Shown: positions 22,042 to 32,114, counted from the stretch's first letter. The stretch: 64,000 nucleotides of DNA from Parastagonospora avenae f. sp. tritici 18332-5 (GCA_022559985.1 JAFJTR010000007.1:310001-374000), one strand, 5' to 3'. Translations and numbers: made by a program. The notes: generated from the letters alone by a model not told the origin.

Positions 22042-22610
22042 GCCAGCGACTCGGGGAAGAGGGTTTTGGGGAGTCTGCTGCACACCAGGGCTGGGTCAGA
22101 TCAAAAGCGCATGGTTAGGCGGAGGGCCTCGTTATCGGCATGTGGGGACCTTGGGACGGGCGATCGCATTTATTTCTGGATGGCTGCTGGGGGAATGTTG
22201 AGGTAGGGCTGACTAAGGCTGATGACGTCTGGTTGTCTTGCAGCCTTGCGAAGTAAGGGTTGATTTTGGTAGTATGCAGTGGATTTCCGGTATAAGAGTA
22301 TCAGATATGAGTTTTTATTCTTTGCGAAAGTATCAGACCTTATTCTTCAAGTCAAGACGAATATAACTAAGACTATTATCAAGTTTTCGTGATACCTCCT
22401 CAGTCGGATGCTTCTTGTCGAAATAAAGCTGGCATAAGCATACCTTGTTAAAAAGATGCCTGTGCATGCACTTCTACAAGGAGATGTGGCCTTGTAGTAA
22501 GCATGCCTGAGGGTATGTTGAATCCAGCCTTCGTAGCACCCAGCCCTCGAGGTATTTCCATGCGCCAGCAATGCAATGTTGAACTTTGAATGTAGGGACA
22601 ACCCCCCAGA
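22042..22610. other. Intergenic: PTC7 promoter and 3' of CBS gene
   Basis: No gene or repeat supported. An AT-rich tract at about 22300-22400 probably contains the 3' end signals of the CBS gene or promoter elements of PTC7. Confidence 0.5.
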
Positions 22611-23158
22611 TCATGCTCTCCTCTTCATGAAGGTTTCCAAATCTTCCTTCGTGGCCACACCCAGTACGAACTTCCGGCTGGCATCCGTCACCACCGCGAA
22701 GTCCTGTTTGCCAATTCCGTCAACCCCGCCATTGAAGAACTCGTCCAGCTCTTCCAACGGTGTCTCCGTGGTGATGACCTTGTACCGCCTACCGCGTCGC
22801 TGGAACTTGTGCATAGCCTCTTGTACCGGATCGCTATCTTTGACCTTGCCTTCTTTGAGTAGCTCTTGCAGGCGCGGGATGCTGATGTAGCCCAATAGTG
22901 CGCGGGTTTCTTGCGATGTGACAGTGAGGTGGGTATAGTCGCGCTCGAGCCCGCTCATGAGAGCCCACGAGATCGGATCAGTGGGCTTGACGGAGAGGGC
23001 GGGAGGTGGGTCGAGATCTTCCACGGTCGCCTGCGCTTGTTAGTCCTGAGTCAACTGTGAAAGTCAAACATGCTGCATACACCACGGTATTTGTTCGCCC
23101 ATAATGCTTGATAGTCGCCGTTTGTAGTACCATTCGTAGCAGGGGCTTCGGTAGCCAT
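22611..23158 (-). CDS. CBS-domain protein
   Basis: Small protein with a tandem CBS (Bateman) module that usually binds adenosyl nucleotides. Exon 1 (23158-23081) encodes 26 residues (MATEAPATNGTTNG, then ALWANKYRG); exon 2 (23030-22611) encodes the rest, 165 residues in total. Seen: the link ATVEDLDPPPALSVKPTDPI at the start of the first CBS, RDYTHLTVTSQETRALLGYI and SIPRLQELLKEGKV, then EAMHKFQRRGRRYKVITTET, PLEELDEFFNGG and DFAVVTDASRKFVLGVATKE of the second, ending EDLETFMKRRA. The donor GTATGC after GGT is chosen because it keeps phase 0. Ligand and partner are unknown. Both CBS units look complete. Confidence 0.88.
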
Positions 23159-26057
23159 GTTTTTAAAGTATAGCTATGGTGTTAAGCTTGCGCGCTACTC
23201 TCAGAAATTGTAGGGCTGGATCTAGGACCCTGACATCTTTGCGCTAGCTGCCTACGGGTATGCACAAGCCCGCCGTGAACGGTCACTGCATGTGGGTGAC
23301 CAACAGATGCACGCTATAGTTTGTTGGTCGAGGTTGGATTCTGAAGTTATTTGAAACAGCCCGATGAGCTACGTTGACCCTAATTACCGCAGCATTTCGC
23401 CATAGCAGCTGCAGGTCAGGACAACCGCCCAGACAATGCGCATTCACATCCCAGTACTTCGAACGTCATTCACCGTCAGTTGAATACGGTTTTCATGTTG
23501 TGCAGAGGAATCTCGCTATGCGCAACGCGCAAAATAGAGGGGATTGTTGTGCCCTGGTGGTGGGTGCGTAGTTATCGAAGGCCAAGACATCTAGAGCGGC
23601 TAGTGATAACCGCTGAAGCCCTGAATGTCCCACCTCCATACACCACCGCCAACACATTACTTCGCTCAGATGTAACGTTGATTTGCTGTGGGCCGCCACA
23701 CTTCGCGATGCTTTGAAAAGCCGACCCATCTTCTTTCGTCAGAACACAGCGACTCACTCGACGCTCCGCTGCCCCTCGATCGATAGAACTAGCTGCATCC
23801 ACACAATCCACTACCATTGACCGCTATAGCAGCGAAGTCCGAGAGCCGGGAACACATGGACTACGCGATGGGAGTTATTTAAAACTCGTGTTTCGGTGAT
23901 CTGCAGAGCCGCCCGGGCATATTACAACGAGGGGAGCTATATGGAGGATTTGAGCGTCAATCGCGAGCATCACAGGATGTCGAGCGATCTGGCAGGTCGA
24001 AACCCTCAACGATGGTGCAGATAGACGTCAGAAACGTTGCCCGAATATTCGCATACGATGCGCACACAATAGGATCTGAACAGGCTCTAGGCCTCCTGCA
24101 TCATAAAGTCTAGCTGTAATCCGGCAATACTACGAGCTCCGAGGCCATAGCGACTACCTCGCACCGGCAAATGAGCGTGTACCCGGTTTGGACCAAGATG
24201 CGTGCAAGAGCTAGGAACCAGATCAGATGGCTTATCGATAGCGGATACACTTCAAGTACGAGCGGCCGAACCCTATATTCCGGAAGTCTGGACATCAGCA
24301 TGGCCCTTGCTATCCCGGACGGGACATTGCTCCGTCACTCCAGCTCTCAGCACCCCCGAACTACTGGAGCTTACCGTATCTACGATCAGCATGCCCAGGT
24401 GCTCTTCGACACTGAAAGAGTATACACTGCTTCACGCTCGAATACGACGTCATATGATCGCAAGTCTCCTGTCACTCTACAGTGAGGTTTCCATCCATGC
24501 GAACAAGCACCGCAACTATTCAAGGTCCCTTGCAGCCGTTCCAAAAGGATTCATCGTTTCTCGAACAGCAAGTATGTTAGTATTGAACATGTAGGTGCCT
24601 CCAATACTGCTCGATGTATGAGGATAGCCATGTGGATCCGTCGAGACTTGAATGCTAGTCCGCAGGACCAGCCCTTTAAGCCGATTGTGGATAGATGCTA
24701 CCAGAGACTCCGATGAACGCAACGCCTGCAAGTTGGCCAGACACATCAGTTTGGAACGAAACTCCTGATTGCCATACTCATAAAGAGAGGTCTACAATCC
24801 CTGGGTGTCTCAGTAAAGAGACATACTCCGCAATTATGTTTCGACAGTCTGTTGAGTTTGCAGGAGTCGTGGTCGACTACCCTTGAGGTGTCTGCCGGGC
24901 TGCCCGGCTGCCCAGCGTTTAGTGGGACTGGAGTATCCCAATCATTTCAAAACGCAATTGACAAATGAAGTACAAAACAACCCCTCGCGAAGATCACATG
25001 CGACTGGTTCGTAGCGGTATCGACGCATGGCATACCTGATGCGCGTTGAGTTTGCAAGAGCTGGGATCGGATGCGCATCGGATGTGCTTTGTGCAGTGAC
25101 ATCGCAGGGAGTGATAAGATAGAGTATAGTGAGTCTCACAGACAGCCGCACGAGGCACAAGAGCTAATCAAGACATTAGTAGCTAAAATGCGAACCCTAG
25201 CAAGACCCCGCAGCTCTGCAGTCTTACTTGCCACGCAAACTGTCCACTTACCTAGTGCTCGTTTCTGTCGAACCTGTCAAACCTGAGAATCACGAAGCTA
25301 ATCAGGCGAGACAGACCAATACAAGTACTTTGGCAGCCAATATCCTGACGGTCGGGAGCTCTTGAGGCACTCAGGTCGTCTAGCCTAGGTCTTATTTGGA
25401 TGTGGCTTCAAGTCACTGTTCCGCGAATGGACCCCTATCAGCTTGGGATTGACTCACATTGTGCACGACAGCCTGGACGTCGCAACAAGAGCAAAGGAGA
25501 GGATCCCGTCGTACGTCTTCACGAACAATCCAGATAGTGGAGTATTGTTGAGGGGTCAGTCGGAGGGCGGCTACTCTGTACACGACGCGCACGGACCGAA
25601 AGCTCATAGCTCATCGCGCATCGCGCATCGCGCCCACCTTAAGAGGCACGGAGAGCAAACGCCAACACGTCTACCCGCACCACAAAGATTGCTGCAACAC
25701 CAGTAAAATAGCAGCGGTGGCTCTCGCAAAGACAGCGAAACTGCTCGAAAAATTACCAGCGCGCCTGAAAGTGTCCTCCCCTGCGAATAGGATCCAATCG
25801 GTGCCAAGCCCTGCGCGCAGCGCTGGTAAGAAACCCCCAGCCCCAGTCGTCCCGAGGAGGCCTTTTCTTTCCCTCCATCACCACACCACGACACGAACCC
25901 ATCACCCACCTCACCCCCCACGTCCATCACCCACCACGGTCACCCATCGACTACGCGTCACTGCCGTCGCGCTTGACATCTCGACAGGGTAATTCGCGAC
26001 CCGCTGCCTCCCTTACGCGTCGACACCAATCCGTGCCACATAAGCACGACCGACACA
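23159..26057. other. 2.9-kb gene-poor interval
   Basis: No open frame here has codon continuity, splice-site pairs or protein motifs that I can support on either strand; the longest are about 130 codons and lack features. Base composition looks mixed rather than extremely AT-rich, so a heavily RIP-mutated transposon is not evident by eye. A short tandem CATCGCG-type repeat lies near 25613-25632. The last 300 bp are C/A-rich leader of the PWWP gene. Confidence 0.5.
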
Positions 26058-28082
26058 ATGGCTGAGGAGACCAACGCGCCCGCTGTGGCCGATGCTCCCA
26101 AGCTGGTCGAGGAGACGATACCAGCAACAGACGCTGTCGCAGAGCCTGCGGTCACTGAGGCGAAGCCGGCTGAGGAGGGGATTGTGGCTACCGAAGGTGT
26201 CGCTGAAGGTATGCGATTGACTGCAGTACATCACGTCTACGAAGCTAACGCGACGACGAATCAGTTCCCAAGACTGACGACACACAAGAAGATGCCGCCG
26301 CGAAAGAGGAGAGCACTGCAAGCGCGCAACCAGAGGCTGAGGCGGCTGGTGATGACGCAGGTAAGTCAAAGCCAGACACCATCATTGATGTCTTCATCCT
26401 GCTAGTGATCGACAGTCTCTCACGTGCATATGCTTACTTCACCTTTCAGATGTTGCACCCACCAGCGATGCTGCCACCAACGGCACTCCAGCTGCTAAGA
26501 AGACGAGCAACGGCAATGGTAAGCGCAAGTCAGGAGCTGGCGTTCCAGAACACAAGAAGAAGACACCCGCAAAGGGCAAGAAGAAGGCACCTGAGCTCCG
26601 TCTCAACGTGAACCCAGGCGAGATGTACATGGTCGCTATGCGTGGCTACCAACCCTGGCCAGTCATCATTTGCGACGAAGGTATGCTACCAGAGTCGCTG
26701 CTCAGCAAAAGGCCCGTCAGCGCGAAGCGCATCGATGGCACATATCGCGAAGATTTCCTCGAGGGTGGCAAGAATGCTAAGGATCGGCGGTACCCCGTCA
26801 TGTTCCTGGGAACCAACGAATTGTGAGTCACAGGCTTTTCCTCCTTCTAGGCCAGTTATTCTAACATCCTACAGCGCATGGCAAGTAAATACTGACCTCC
26901 TCACATTCAACCTCGAAGACGTGAAGAAAGACGTCGAAGAAGGCAACTCCAACAAGAAGAACAAGGCATTATGGGAAGCGTGGCAAATTGCTGCGGAAGG
27001 CCACGACCTAGCGCACTTTAAGCAGGTCCTTGCCAGTCACGAGGCCGCTATGGCAGAAGACACTCAACAGAAGGAGCAAAAGGAGCTTGAGAAGAAGGAG
27101 AAGGCTGAGAAGTCCGCTAAGCGCAAGAGCGCGGCCGCAGCAGGTTCAGATGATGTAGAGATGGCGGACGGTGATGATGCCACCGCTCCCTCTGCAAAGA
27201 AGGCCAAGGCAACCAAGAAACGCAAGAAGGGCGAGGAGAGTGACGGCGAGAACGACAAGGTATGTCAATCAACCACAGCGCGCTTCGTGATCACTAATCC
27301 GCCAACAGCCCGCAAAGACGCCCAAGACGAAGCTGAAGTTGACAACCAAGACGCCCAAGGATGCATCTGCAGCGAAGCCCAAGAAAGAGACCAAGTCGAA
27401 GAAGAAGGCTAGTGAAGAGGCAGAACCTGCTCAGCCCGAAGAGCCACCGCTGACTGAGGAGGAGCGACTGGCGAAGCGTGAGAAGCAAATCTTGTACCTC
27501 CGCCATCGCCTACAGAAGGGCTTCCTATCCCGCGATCAGGCTCCCAAGGATGAAGACATGTCGAACATGTCAGACTACCTCAAGCAGCTCGAGCTTCATG
27601 ACGATCTTGAGGCTGAGGTAATCAAGAAGACCAAAGTTCACAAGGTCTTGAAGGCCATAATCAAGCTCAACTCGATCCCCAAGGAGGAGGAGTACAGCTT
27701 TAAGCAGCGTTCGGGCGAGCTCCTCACCAAGTGGGGTGGCGCTCTCGCTTCTGATGGCGAACCAGCCGCCTCCGTCGAACCGGCGACCAACGGCGTCAAG
27801 TATGATGACGAGAAGCCCAGCAAGGAGGCGTCTCCGGTCACAAAGGCAGAGTCGCCGGCCGATACCAAGGAGGAGGAGAAGGAAGACACATCCGCTGAAC
27901 CAGAGTCTGCTACCAAGCCCGCGGACACAGATGGCGACGTGACCATGACAGATGCGGACAAGGAACTTAACAAGGACATATCTGCGATCAAGGCTGACAC
28001 AGAGTCTGCTGTAGAAGCTTCGACTGAAACAGCGACTAGCATTGAGACGGCACCGGCTTCCACTGAGGCCATCACGTCGTAG
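26058..28082 (+). CDS. PWWP-domain chromatin protein with TFIIS-N/LEDGF-like helical domain
   Basis: Probable histone-methyl-lysine reader. Exons 26058-26208, 26265-26360, 26450-26822, 26875-27259 and 27309-28082 give 592 residues. An acidic, low-complexity N-terminus precedes a PWWP domain at about residues 145-230 (NPGEMYMVAMRGYQPWPVII; RRYPVMFLGTNEFAWQVNTD), which contains the actual PWP. Next are a charged helical and Lys-rich linker (KRKSAAAAGSDDVEMADGDD; KKAKATKKRKKGEES) and a helical domain at about 370-470 (EERLAKREKQILYLRHRLQK; MSNMSDYLKQLELHDDLEAE; IIKLNSIPKEEEYSFKQRSG) resembling TFIIS N-terminal/LEDGF integrase-binding folds. The tail is acidic. Fungal PWWP proteins such as Ioc4, Pdp1 and Pdp3 join chromatin remodelling or modification complexes; which one this matches is not decided. 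Confidence 0.9.
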
Positions 28083-28453
28083 AACGGTGCCGTGTGTTTC
28101 GCGTGGCGAGCTTTTAATCGCACGTCCTTGGTAATCGATGGAACGGAGATTTAGACTCGAGCTGCCCACAATGGAGGACCTACTCTGAGCAATGAGCATC
28201 CTTTTTAGGCTCTTTTGCAACACTGTACATGTACATATTCCTCGACCAGTATCACTAGCATGACACTGCGGGAAGGATGGTTTTTGTTTGCGACACATGC
28301 GTCATCGGGTTCAGCGCCTGTGGGTTACTGCGCTGGATAGGTTAAAATGCTTCGTGTGGCGTCCAGACTGTCTGAGTAATCGAAATTGAACAAATTTACA
28401 AGTTAAAATCATGATTGTCACTTGCACGGCGCATACTTGTGTACATCACCATC
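28083..28453. other. Convergent 3' intergenic region
   Basis: 3' ends of the PWWP gene and the metallo-beta-lactamase-fold gene. Nothing else seen. Confidence 0.55.
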
Positions 28454-29555
28454 CTATTCTAGTGTCTCCTCGTACACGGCTGCTTTCTCATGGCCGCCGA
28501 CACTTAGGAAGATCTTCATGCTTTCCAGCACCTGCTTCTTGAGATCTGGTCGTGTTACGTTTTGACCTGGAAAGCCTCCAAATGTCGTGTCAAAGTCGAA
28601 CGGCTTGATGGCCTTCCATATACCATGTACTTTGGCTGGTGGAAGGGGGATTACTTGGATGACCAGTCAGTACAAGCTGTAGCCGGAGAGGATTACTCAC
28701 GGTTTGGATACGACCATTGGAATGAGTAGCTCACAGTACCCGGCAGACGATCCTTATGATAGAAACCAGACTACACATCATTAGCATAATCATCAAATTG
28801 AACAACCAGAGAATCACACAACTCACCGGCACACTCATAAACGTATCCGCAATAAACAACTTCTTCTCCCACAGCAACACGGCACTCCCATCAAAATGCC
28901 CCCCACACTGAATCACCTTGACTTCACCACCTACCTCTTCAATCGCCTCAACCCCCTTAAACCCCTTCCTCACCCCGCCCTCATCCTCGCGATTCAACCA
29001 CTCCCCATCGTCAGCACAAACATACACCGGACACTTGAATACTCGCGCCCACTCAAGATGCGTCGTGTAAAAATGCGGATGGCTAATCACAATCGCTTTC
29101 AATGCGCCTTTCCCACTCACGAAATCTACAGTCGCTTGGTCAATAAATGCGACTAGATCCCACAGCACATTTCCTCGCGCCGTCTGCAGTAAAATCGCGC
29201 GCTGCCCGATGCCCAGCTGCTTCCGCGTCGTTGTGCTGCTCGCAAGACTAGCAGGCAGTTCGGCGTCGGCGAGTGGCTTGGTAGTGATGTAGTGGATGCG
29301 GGCGTCGGTGGTGTCGGTTTCGAAGGTGTTTTTTTGAAGGGGGAGCTCGCGGTTCAGACTTGTCCAGGTTTGGCCGTGGGCGGGGACGTATTGACGTGGG
29401 TCCTTGTGTGCGTGTTAGTATGGGTGTGAAGGGATGGGGGGTATGATGTCATTTACATCGCAGATGCGGCAGGTGGAGGGGGGTGAGATGAGGGGGAGGG
29501 AGTATTGGGTGCCGCAGGTTGGACAGATTGCTAGGTCGCCGGAGGAGAAATTCAT
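28454..29555 (-). CDS. Metallo-beta-lactamase-fold protein with N-terminal zinc-ribbon-like Cys pairs
   Basis: Four exons, 29555-29457, 29402-28827, 28770-28701 and 28653-28454, give 314 residues. The N-terminus has two CxxC pairs (ICPTCGTQYSLPL and STCRICDDPRQYVP), likely a small zinc ribbon. The core follows the MBL fold: RAILLQTARGNVLWDLVAFI, LKAIVISHPHFYTTHLEWAR, CPVYVCADDGEWLNRED, VIQCGGHFDGSAVLLWEKKL, FIADTFMSVPSGF and YSFQWSYPN. The classical HxHxDH metal motif is replaced by HPHFYT, with GGHFDGSAVL and IADT as candidate later ligands. This variant recurs in some uncharacterised fungal MBL proteins to my knowledge, but substrate and activity are unknown. The last exon ends near AAVYEETLE. 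Confidence 0.87.
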
Positions 29556-30090
29556 GGTGCTGGGTTGGAGATGTGCTAGGTTGTTGCTGTAGTATCAATG
29601 TATGTTGCGCCACGATGTTTATTGTAGTCGTGTCTAGCAAAGTGGGGGTCGAGAGGGGGAACTCTGGAACTTCAAGCTTGGAGAGCACACAGTGCATCTA
29701 GTCCTCGGTATGACCAACATTGACGAGCATATTCTATCTGATGACAATTCTACCTCGCTTCCATCTTCAAGTGGAAGAGTAGTCAAGGCAAGTGGCCTTC
29801 TACTATACTATCTTGAGCACAGAAACCGAGCCGCTTGCTTAACAACTCGCGCGTCGAATAAGCGAATTGCTAGTACGAAGTAGTGGAGTCCAGATGATGT
29901 AGCTTATGTGATGCAATCATGTTCAAGTCTATGAGTGTCCTGGTAGACTAAAGCTTACTCTATGCTTTGAACGTAGCGAAGGGATAAGCTCCGTGCTTTG
30001 AAATCAAGAAACTGGTCCCGCCAATATTCTGCATAACCCTCGTAGCTACTAGAGCCAGTTATTCGTAATACTGTTTGGAACATTGTGTGC
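29556..30090. other. Intergenic: MBL-gene promoter and 3' of FAS1 gene
   Basis: No gene supported. Both neighbours are on the minus strand. The 63-codon frame at 29692 is not supported. Confidence 0.5.
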
Positions 30091-31254
30091 TCATGCAAGA
30101 GAGCCTCCAATTACCCAGACCTCGCCGTTGGACACTTTGTCAGCAATGCTGGTGACCTCGACATTGCCGGGTTGGATCTGCAGAATTGGTCAGCTCGACT
30201 TCTGCCACGTGAAGTAAATGCGCAAGAACGTTAGGATCATCGAGAAGCAAAAATAAGAGTGATGTGGCTGTCGTGGTTGCAAAGGGAAAACGTCCTCCGG
30301 GTCAAAAACAAAGAGCAAAAAAATATCCTGGGATATCTGACAATGCCAGACGAATGCTGATGAGAGTGGGACCTAAAGCATGTTAGAGACGATCTTGAAT
30401 TGGTTAGAGGAGGAACGTACTCGAACCCACGCCACTTTCGTGACCAGGAATATATGTTAAGATTAACCTTAACCTGGCGCCATAACCAACTGCGTGATTG
30501 TGAGCGATTGATCAGATTGGGAAGCTGTGGAATACGAACCTCGGCCATCTCACCAATGAGGATTTGATGGAAGTTTTTGATCATAGATAATACACAATCC
30601 CATTTGTAAAACAATTTTGGTCGAAATCTTGCGATTGAGGAATGGTGGAGACAGAAAAATGTGTTCGCGGGTGGGTCTCGGCGGACTACCCGTGGATGCA
30701 GAAGCGAGATATCATAGACTTACCTTCTTTTGGCCGTCCTTACTTTCCCACCAGATTTCGTTGCCAGCCAGCGTCTTGATCTTCTTGCCCTCTTCCCAAG
30801 GACTTTCCGGGACAATATGTCTTTGCACAAAGCGCTCAAGGTTCTTGCGCGCGCGGTCTTCTCCTGAACTACCTTCGTATGCGCTGGCTCCGAAGGTATC
30901 GTAGTCCTCTGGATCCTCCCACGGCTTTCGCTGCAAGCTGCGCATTACGCTGTTGTCTGGCGCGAGTACGGTGGCGTTCTGGCCTGCGTTGTCGAGACGG
31001 CCAGCGACATCGTCTATGTCTCGCGTGAGGCCACTGAAGATGGCTATGTTCTGCGTCTTCCCTATGACATCGGATATGATGACACCGGTCGAAACTTCGC
31101 CTGCTGGAGGCATGATGAGGTCGCGCAACGGGATCTGGGCGCTGAGTATCTCGAACGACTTGCGGATGCTGTCGAAGGGGCGGGACTCTGCGGAGCAAGC
31201 GAGCAACAGACAGACGCTTGCAAGAGGATATGCGACTATGGATCCAGCTTTCAT
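30091..31254 (-). CDS. Secreted fasciclin (FAS1)-domain protein with a tRNA gene in its intron
   Basis: Two exons, 31254-30724 and 30177-30091, give 205 residues. An N-terminal signal peptide (about 1-22, AYPLASVCLLLACSAESRP) leads to one FAS1 domain: VSTGVIISDVIGKTQNIAIF, GQNATVLAPDNSVMRSLQRK (H1 motif), ENLERF-like DRARKNLERFVQRHIVPESP, IKTLAGNEIWWESKDGQKK, then in exon 2 QPGNVEVTSIADKVSNGEVW and VIGGSLA (H2 motif). The domain reads straight across the splice, so the pair of exons is firm. The intron (30723-30178, GTAAGT...CTGCAG) is 546 nt, about ten times the usual size here, and contains the interrupted tRNA-Leu gene in sense orientation. FAS1 proteins act in adhesion or at the cell surface; no GPI signal is visible. 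Confidence 0.88.
30317..30336 (-). terminator. Short hairpin and T7 run downstream of the tRNA
   Basis: On the minus strand ATATCC-CA-GGATAT can form a 6-bp hairpin, ending in seven T residues 35 nt after position 73. A T run is the Pol III stop signal, so this may be a working or relic terminator; chance occurrence in an AT-rich intron is possible. Confidence 0.4.
30373..30420 (-). other. T-loop insertion in tRNA-Leu: 48-nt GT...AG intron
   Basis: Lies between tRNA positions 58 and 59. It begins GTACGT and ends GCTTTAG, with two CTCTAAC motifs; the second is placed like a branch site, about 11 nt before the acceptor. All the hallmarks are those of the protein-gene introns nearby (compare the GTACGT donors in ATP1 and RPB7). 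It splits the B box (GGTTCGA | GTCC). Confidence 0.8.
30450..30466 (-). other. Canonical tRNA intron at position 37/38
   Basis: This 17-nt intron follows G37 and precedes U38, the standard site cut by the tRNA splicing endonuclease. It contains CTTAA, complementary to the anticodon-loop segment TTAAG, the usual anticodon-intron pairing. The exact ends may slide by one base (T repeat). Confidence 0.8.
30490..30539 (-). other. D-loop insertion in tRNA-Leu: 50-nt GT...AG intron
   Basis: Lies between tRNA positions 15 and 16. It begins GTTCGT and ends CACGCAG, like a spliceosomal intron of this genome; a branch candidate is CTGAT, about 24 nt before the acceptor. A one-base shift gives the same spliced tRNA, but only this register has GT and AG ends. 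It separates the two halves of the A box (TGGCCGAG | TTGG). Confidence 0.75.
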
Positions 31255-31486
31255 GGTCGTTCAGGGGTTGTAGGTATGGCGTTGTTGTAGGCCGTTGTCT
31301 GTCGCGACGGTTTGGTGGGGATGCGTAGACGTCATGCCGCGGTGAAGCCAAGACCCCGTGACCACGTGAATGATCGACGGCGCCTCGTGAGCTTCGCGAA
31401 CTTCATCTTCTTATACTCTCCATGATTTCACAGACGTGACGACCCGCCCGTCACGGGCCGCACGAGCACATATCGAGAAATCCAAC
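31255..31486. promoter_or_regulatory. Bidirectional promoter region (FAS1 gene / gene at 31487)
   Basis: Only 232 bp separate two divergent start codons. No specific box is recognised. Confidence 0.5.
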
Positions 31487-32114
31487 ATGGCAATGCAGGC
31501 ACCAATAGTCACTATTGTATGTTGTTCATATTCAGTAGCATTACTAGACGCTAATTTTCTAGGACGATTTGCGTGCATTTCACGCTAAACACTTTCCCTA
31601 CGCACCGACTCCAGAGCAGTTCCTCCATGGCGTCGCTCAAGACGCTACTGAGGAGTACCCTGACGAGGAGGAAGATGGTCTAGGCTACTATTCCGACGGT
31701 ACGAAGCGCACCATCACAGATGAGCAGATCGCCATGTTCAGGCACTCGGAGATCCAGGCCATCCTTCGCAAACGTAGACTCCGACGCGAGGAAGGTGAGC
31801 TCTCCGAAGAGGGCGAGGCTGAACCGGAACCCAAGGATGCTGCCAGTTCTGCGTCAGCATCCACGCCAGGACACACGACCAAGCCAAAGGCGCAACAGTG
31901 GGCTACCAGTAGCGACAGGACAAGAAAGAGGAATAAGAGACATAGAGACAAGTACAAGGTCAAGAAGAGAGAGATGAGGTTAGATCGGGAGCGTACAAAG
32001 AAGGATGGCCGGCTTTCGCCATACCATGAATCGGAGAGCGACGAGTGGGACCCATGGCACCAAGCCAATGGTCCGGATGTGCAGAAGGAAGACAACCTCG
32101 AATTGGACTACTGA
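31487..32114 (+). CDS. Small charged fungal protein of unknown function
   Basis: Two exons, 31487-31516 and 31563-32114, give 193 residues. Exon 1 encodes MAMQAPIVTI; exon 2 starts DDLRAFHAKHFPYAPTPEQF, a conserved-looking block also found, as far as I recall, at the N-terminus of an uncharacterised fungal family (DUF3807-like; not verified). The middle is acidic (TEEYPDEEEDGLGYYSDGTK) with a helical stretch (EQIAMFRHSEIQAILRKRRL). The end is strongly basic (RTRKRNKRHRDKYKVKKREM) and then acidic (SESDEWDPWHQ). The basic run could be a nuclear or nucleolar signal. No catalytic motif. The 46-nt intron has a CTAAT branch-like element and a TTCTAG acceptor. Confidence 0.75.

Larger units (their letters stand above)
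30358..30554 (-). tRNA. tRNA-Leu(AAG) interrupted by three introns, two with GT-AG ends
   Basis: Reads 5'-3' on the minus strand from 30554. Segments: 30554-30540 (acceptor 1-7 GGTGAGA, TG, GCCGAG), a 50-nt insertion, 30489-30467 (rest of D arm, anticodon stem, U33, anticodon AAG at 30470-30468), a 17-nt intron, 30449-30421 (T38, stem, variable arm, T stem, TTCGA), a 48-nt insertion, and 30372-30358 (GT, CCCAC, TCTCATC, A73). The 82-nt product pairs everywhere: acceptor GGTGAGA/TCTCATC (one G-U), D stem 10-13/22-25, anticodon stem CCAGG/CCTGG, variable stem CAC/GTG with a GAAA loop, T stem GTGGG/CCCAC. Invariant U8, A14, G18, G19, A21, U33, U54, U55, C56, A58 and C61 are present, as is the Leu discriminator A73. 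The isotype is firm if the insertions are removed as drawn; removal itself is not shown. Confidence 0.88.

Noticed and set aside
30237..30614. 125-codon minus-strand frame in the FAS1 intron
   Set aside because: It runs through the tRNA segments and their insertions; the translation has no features and the frame is chance.
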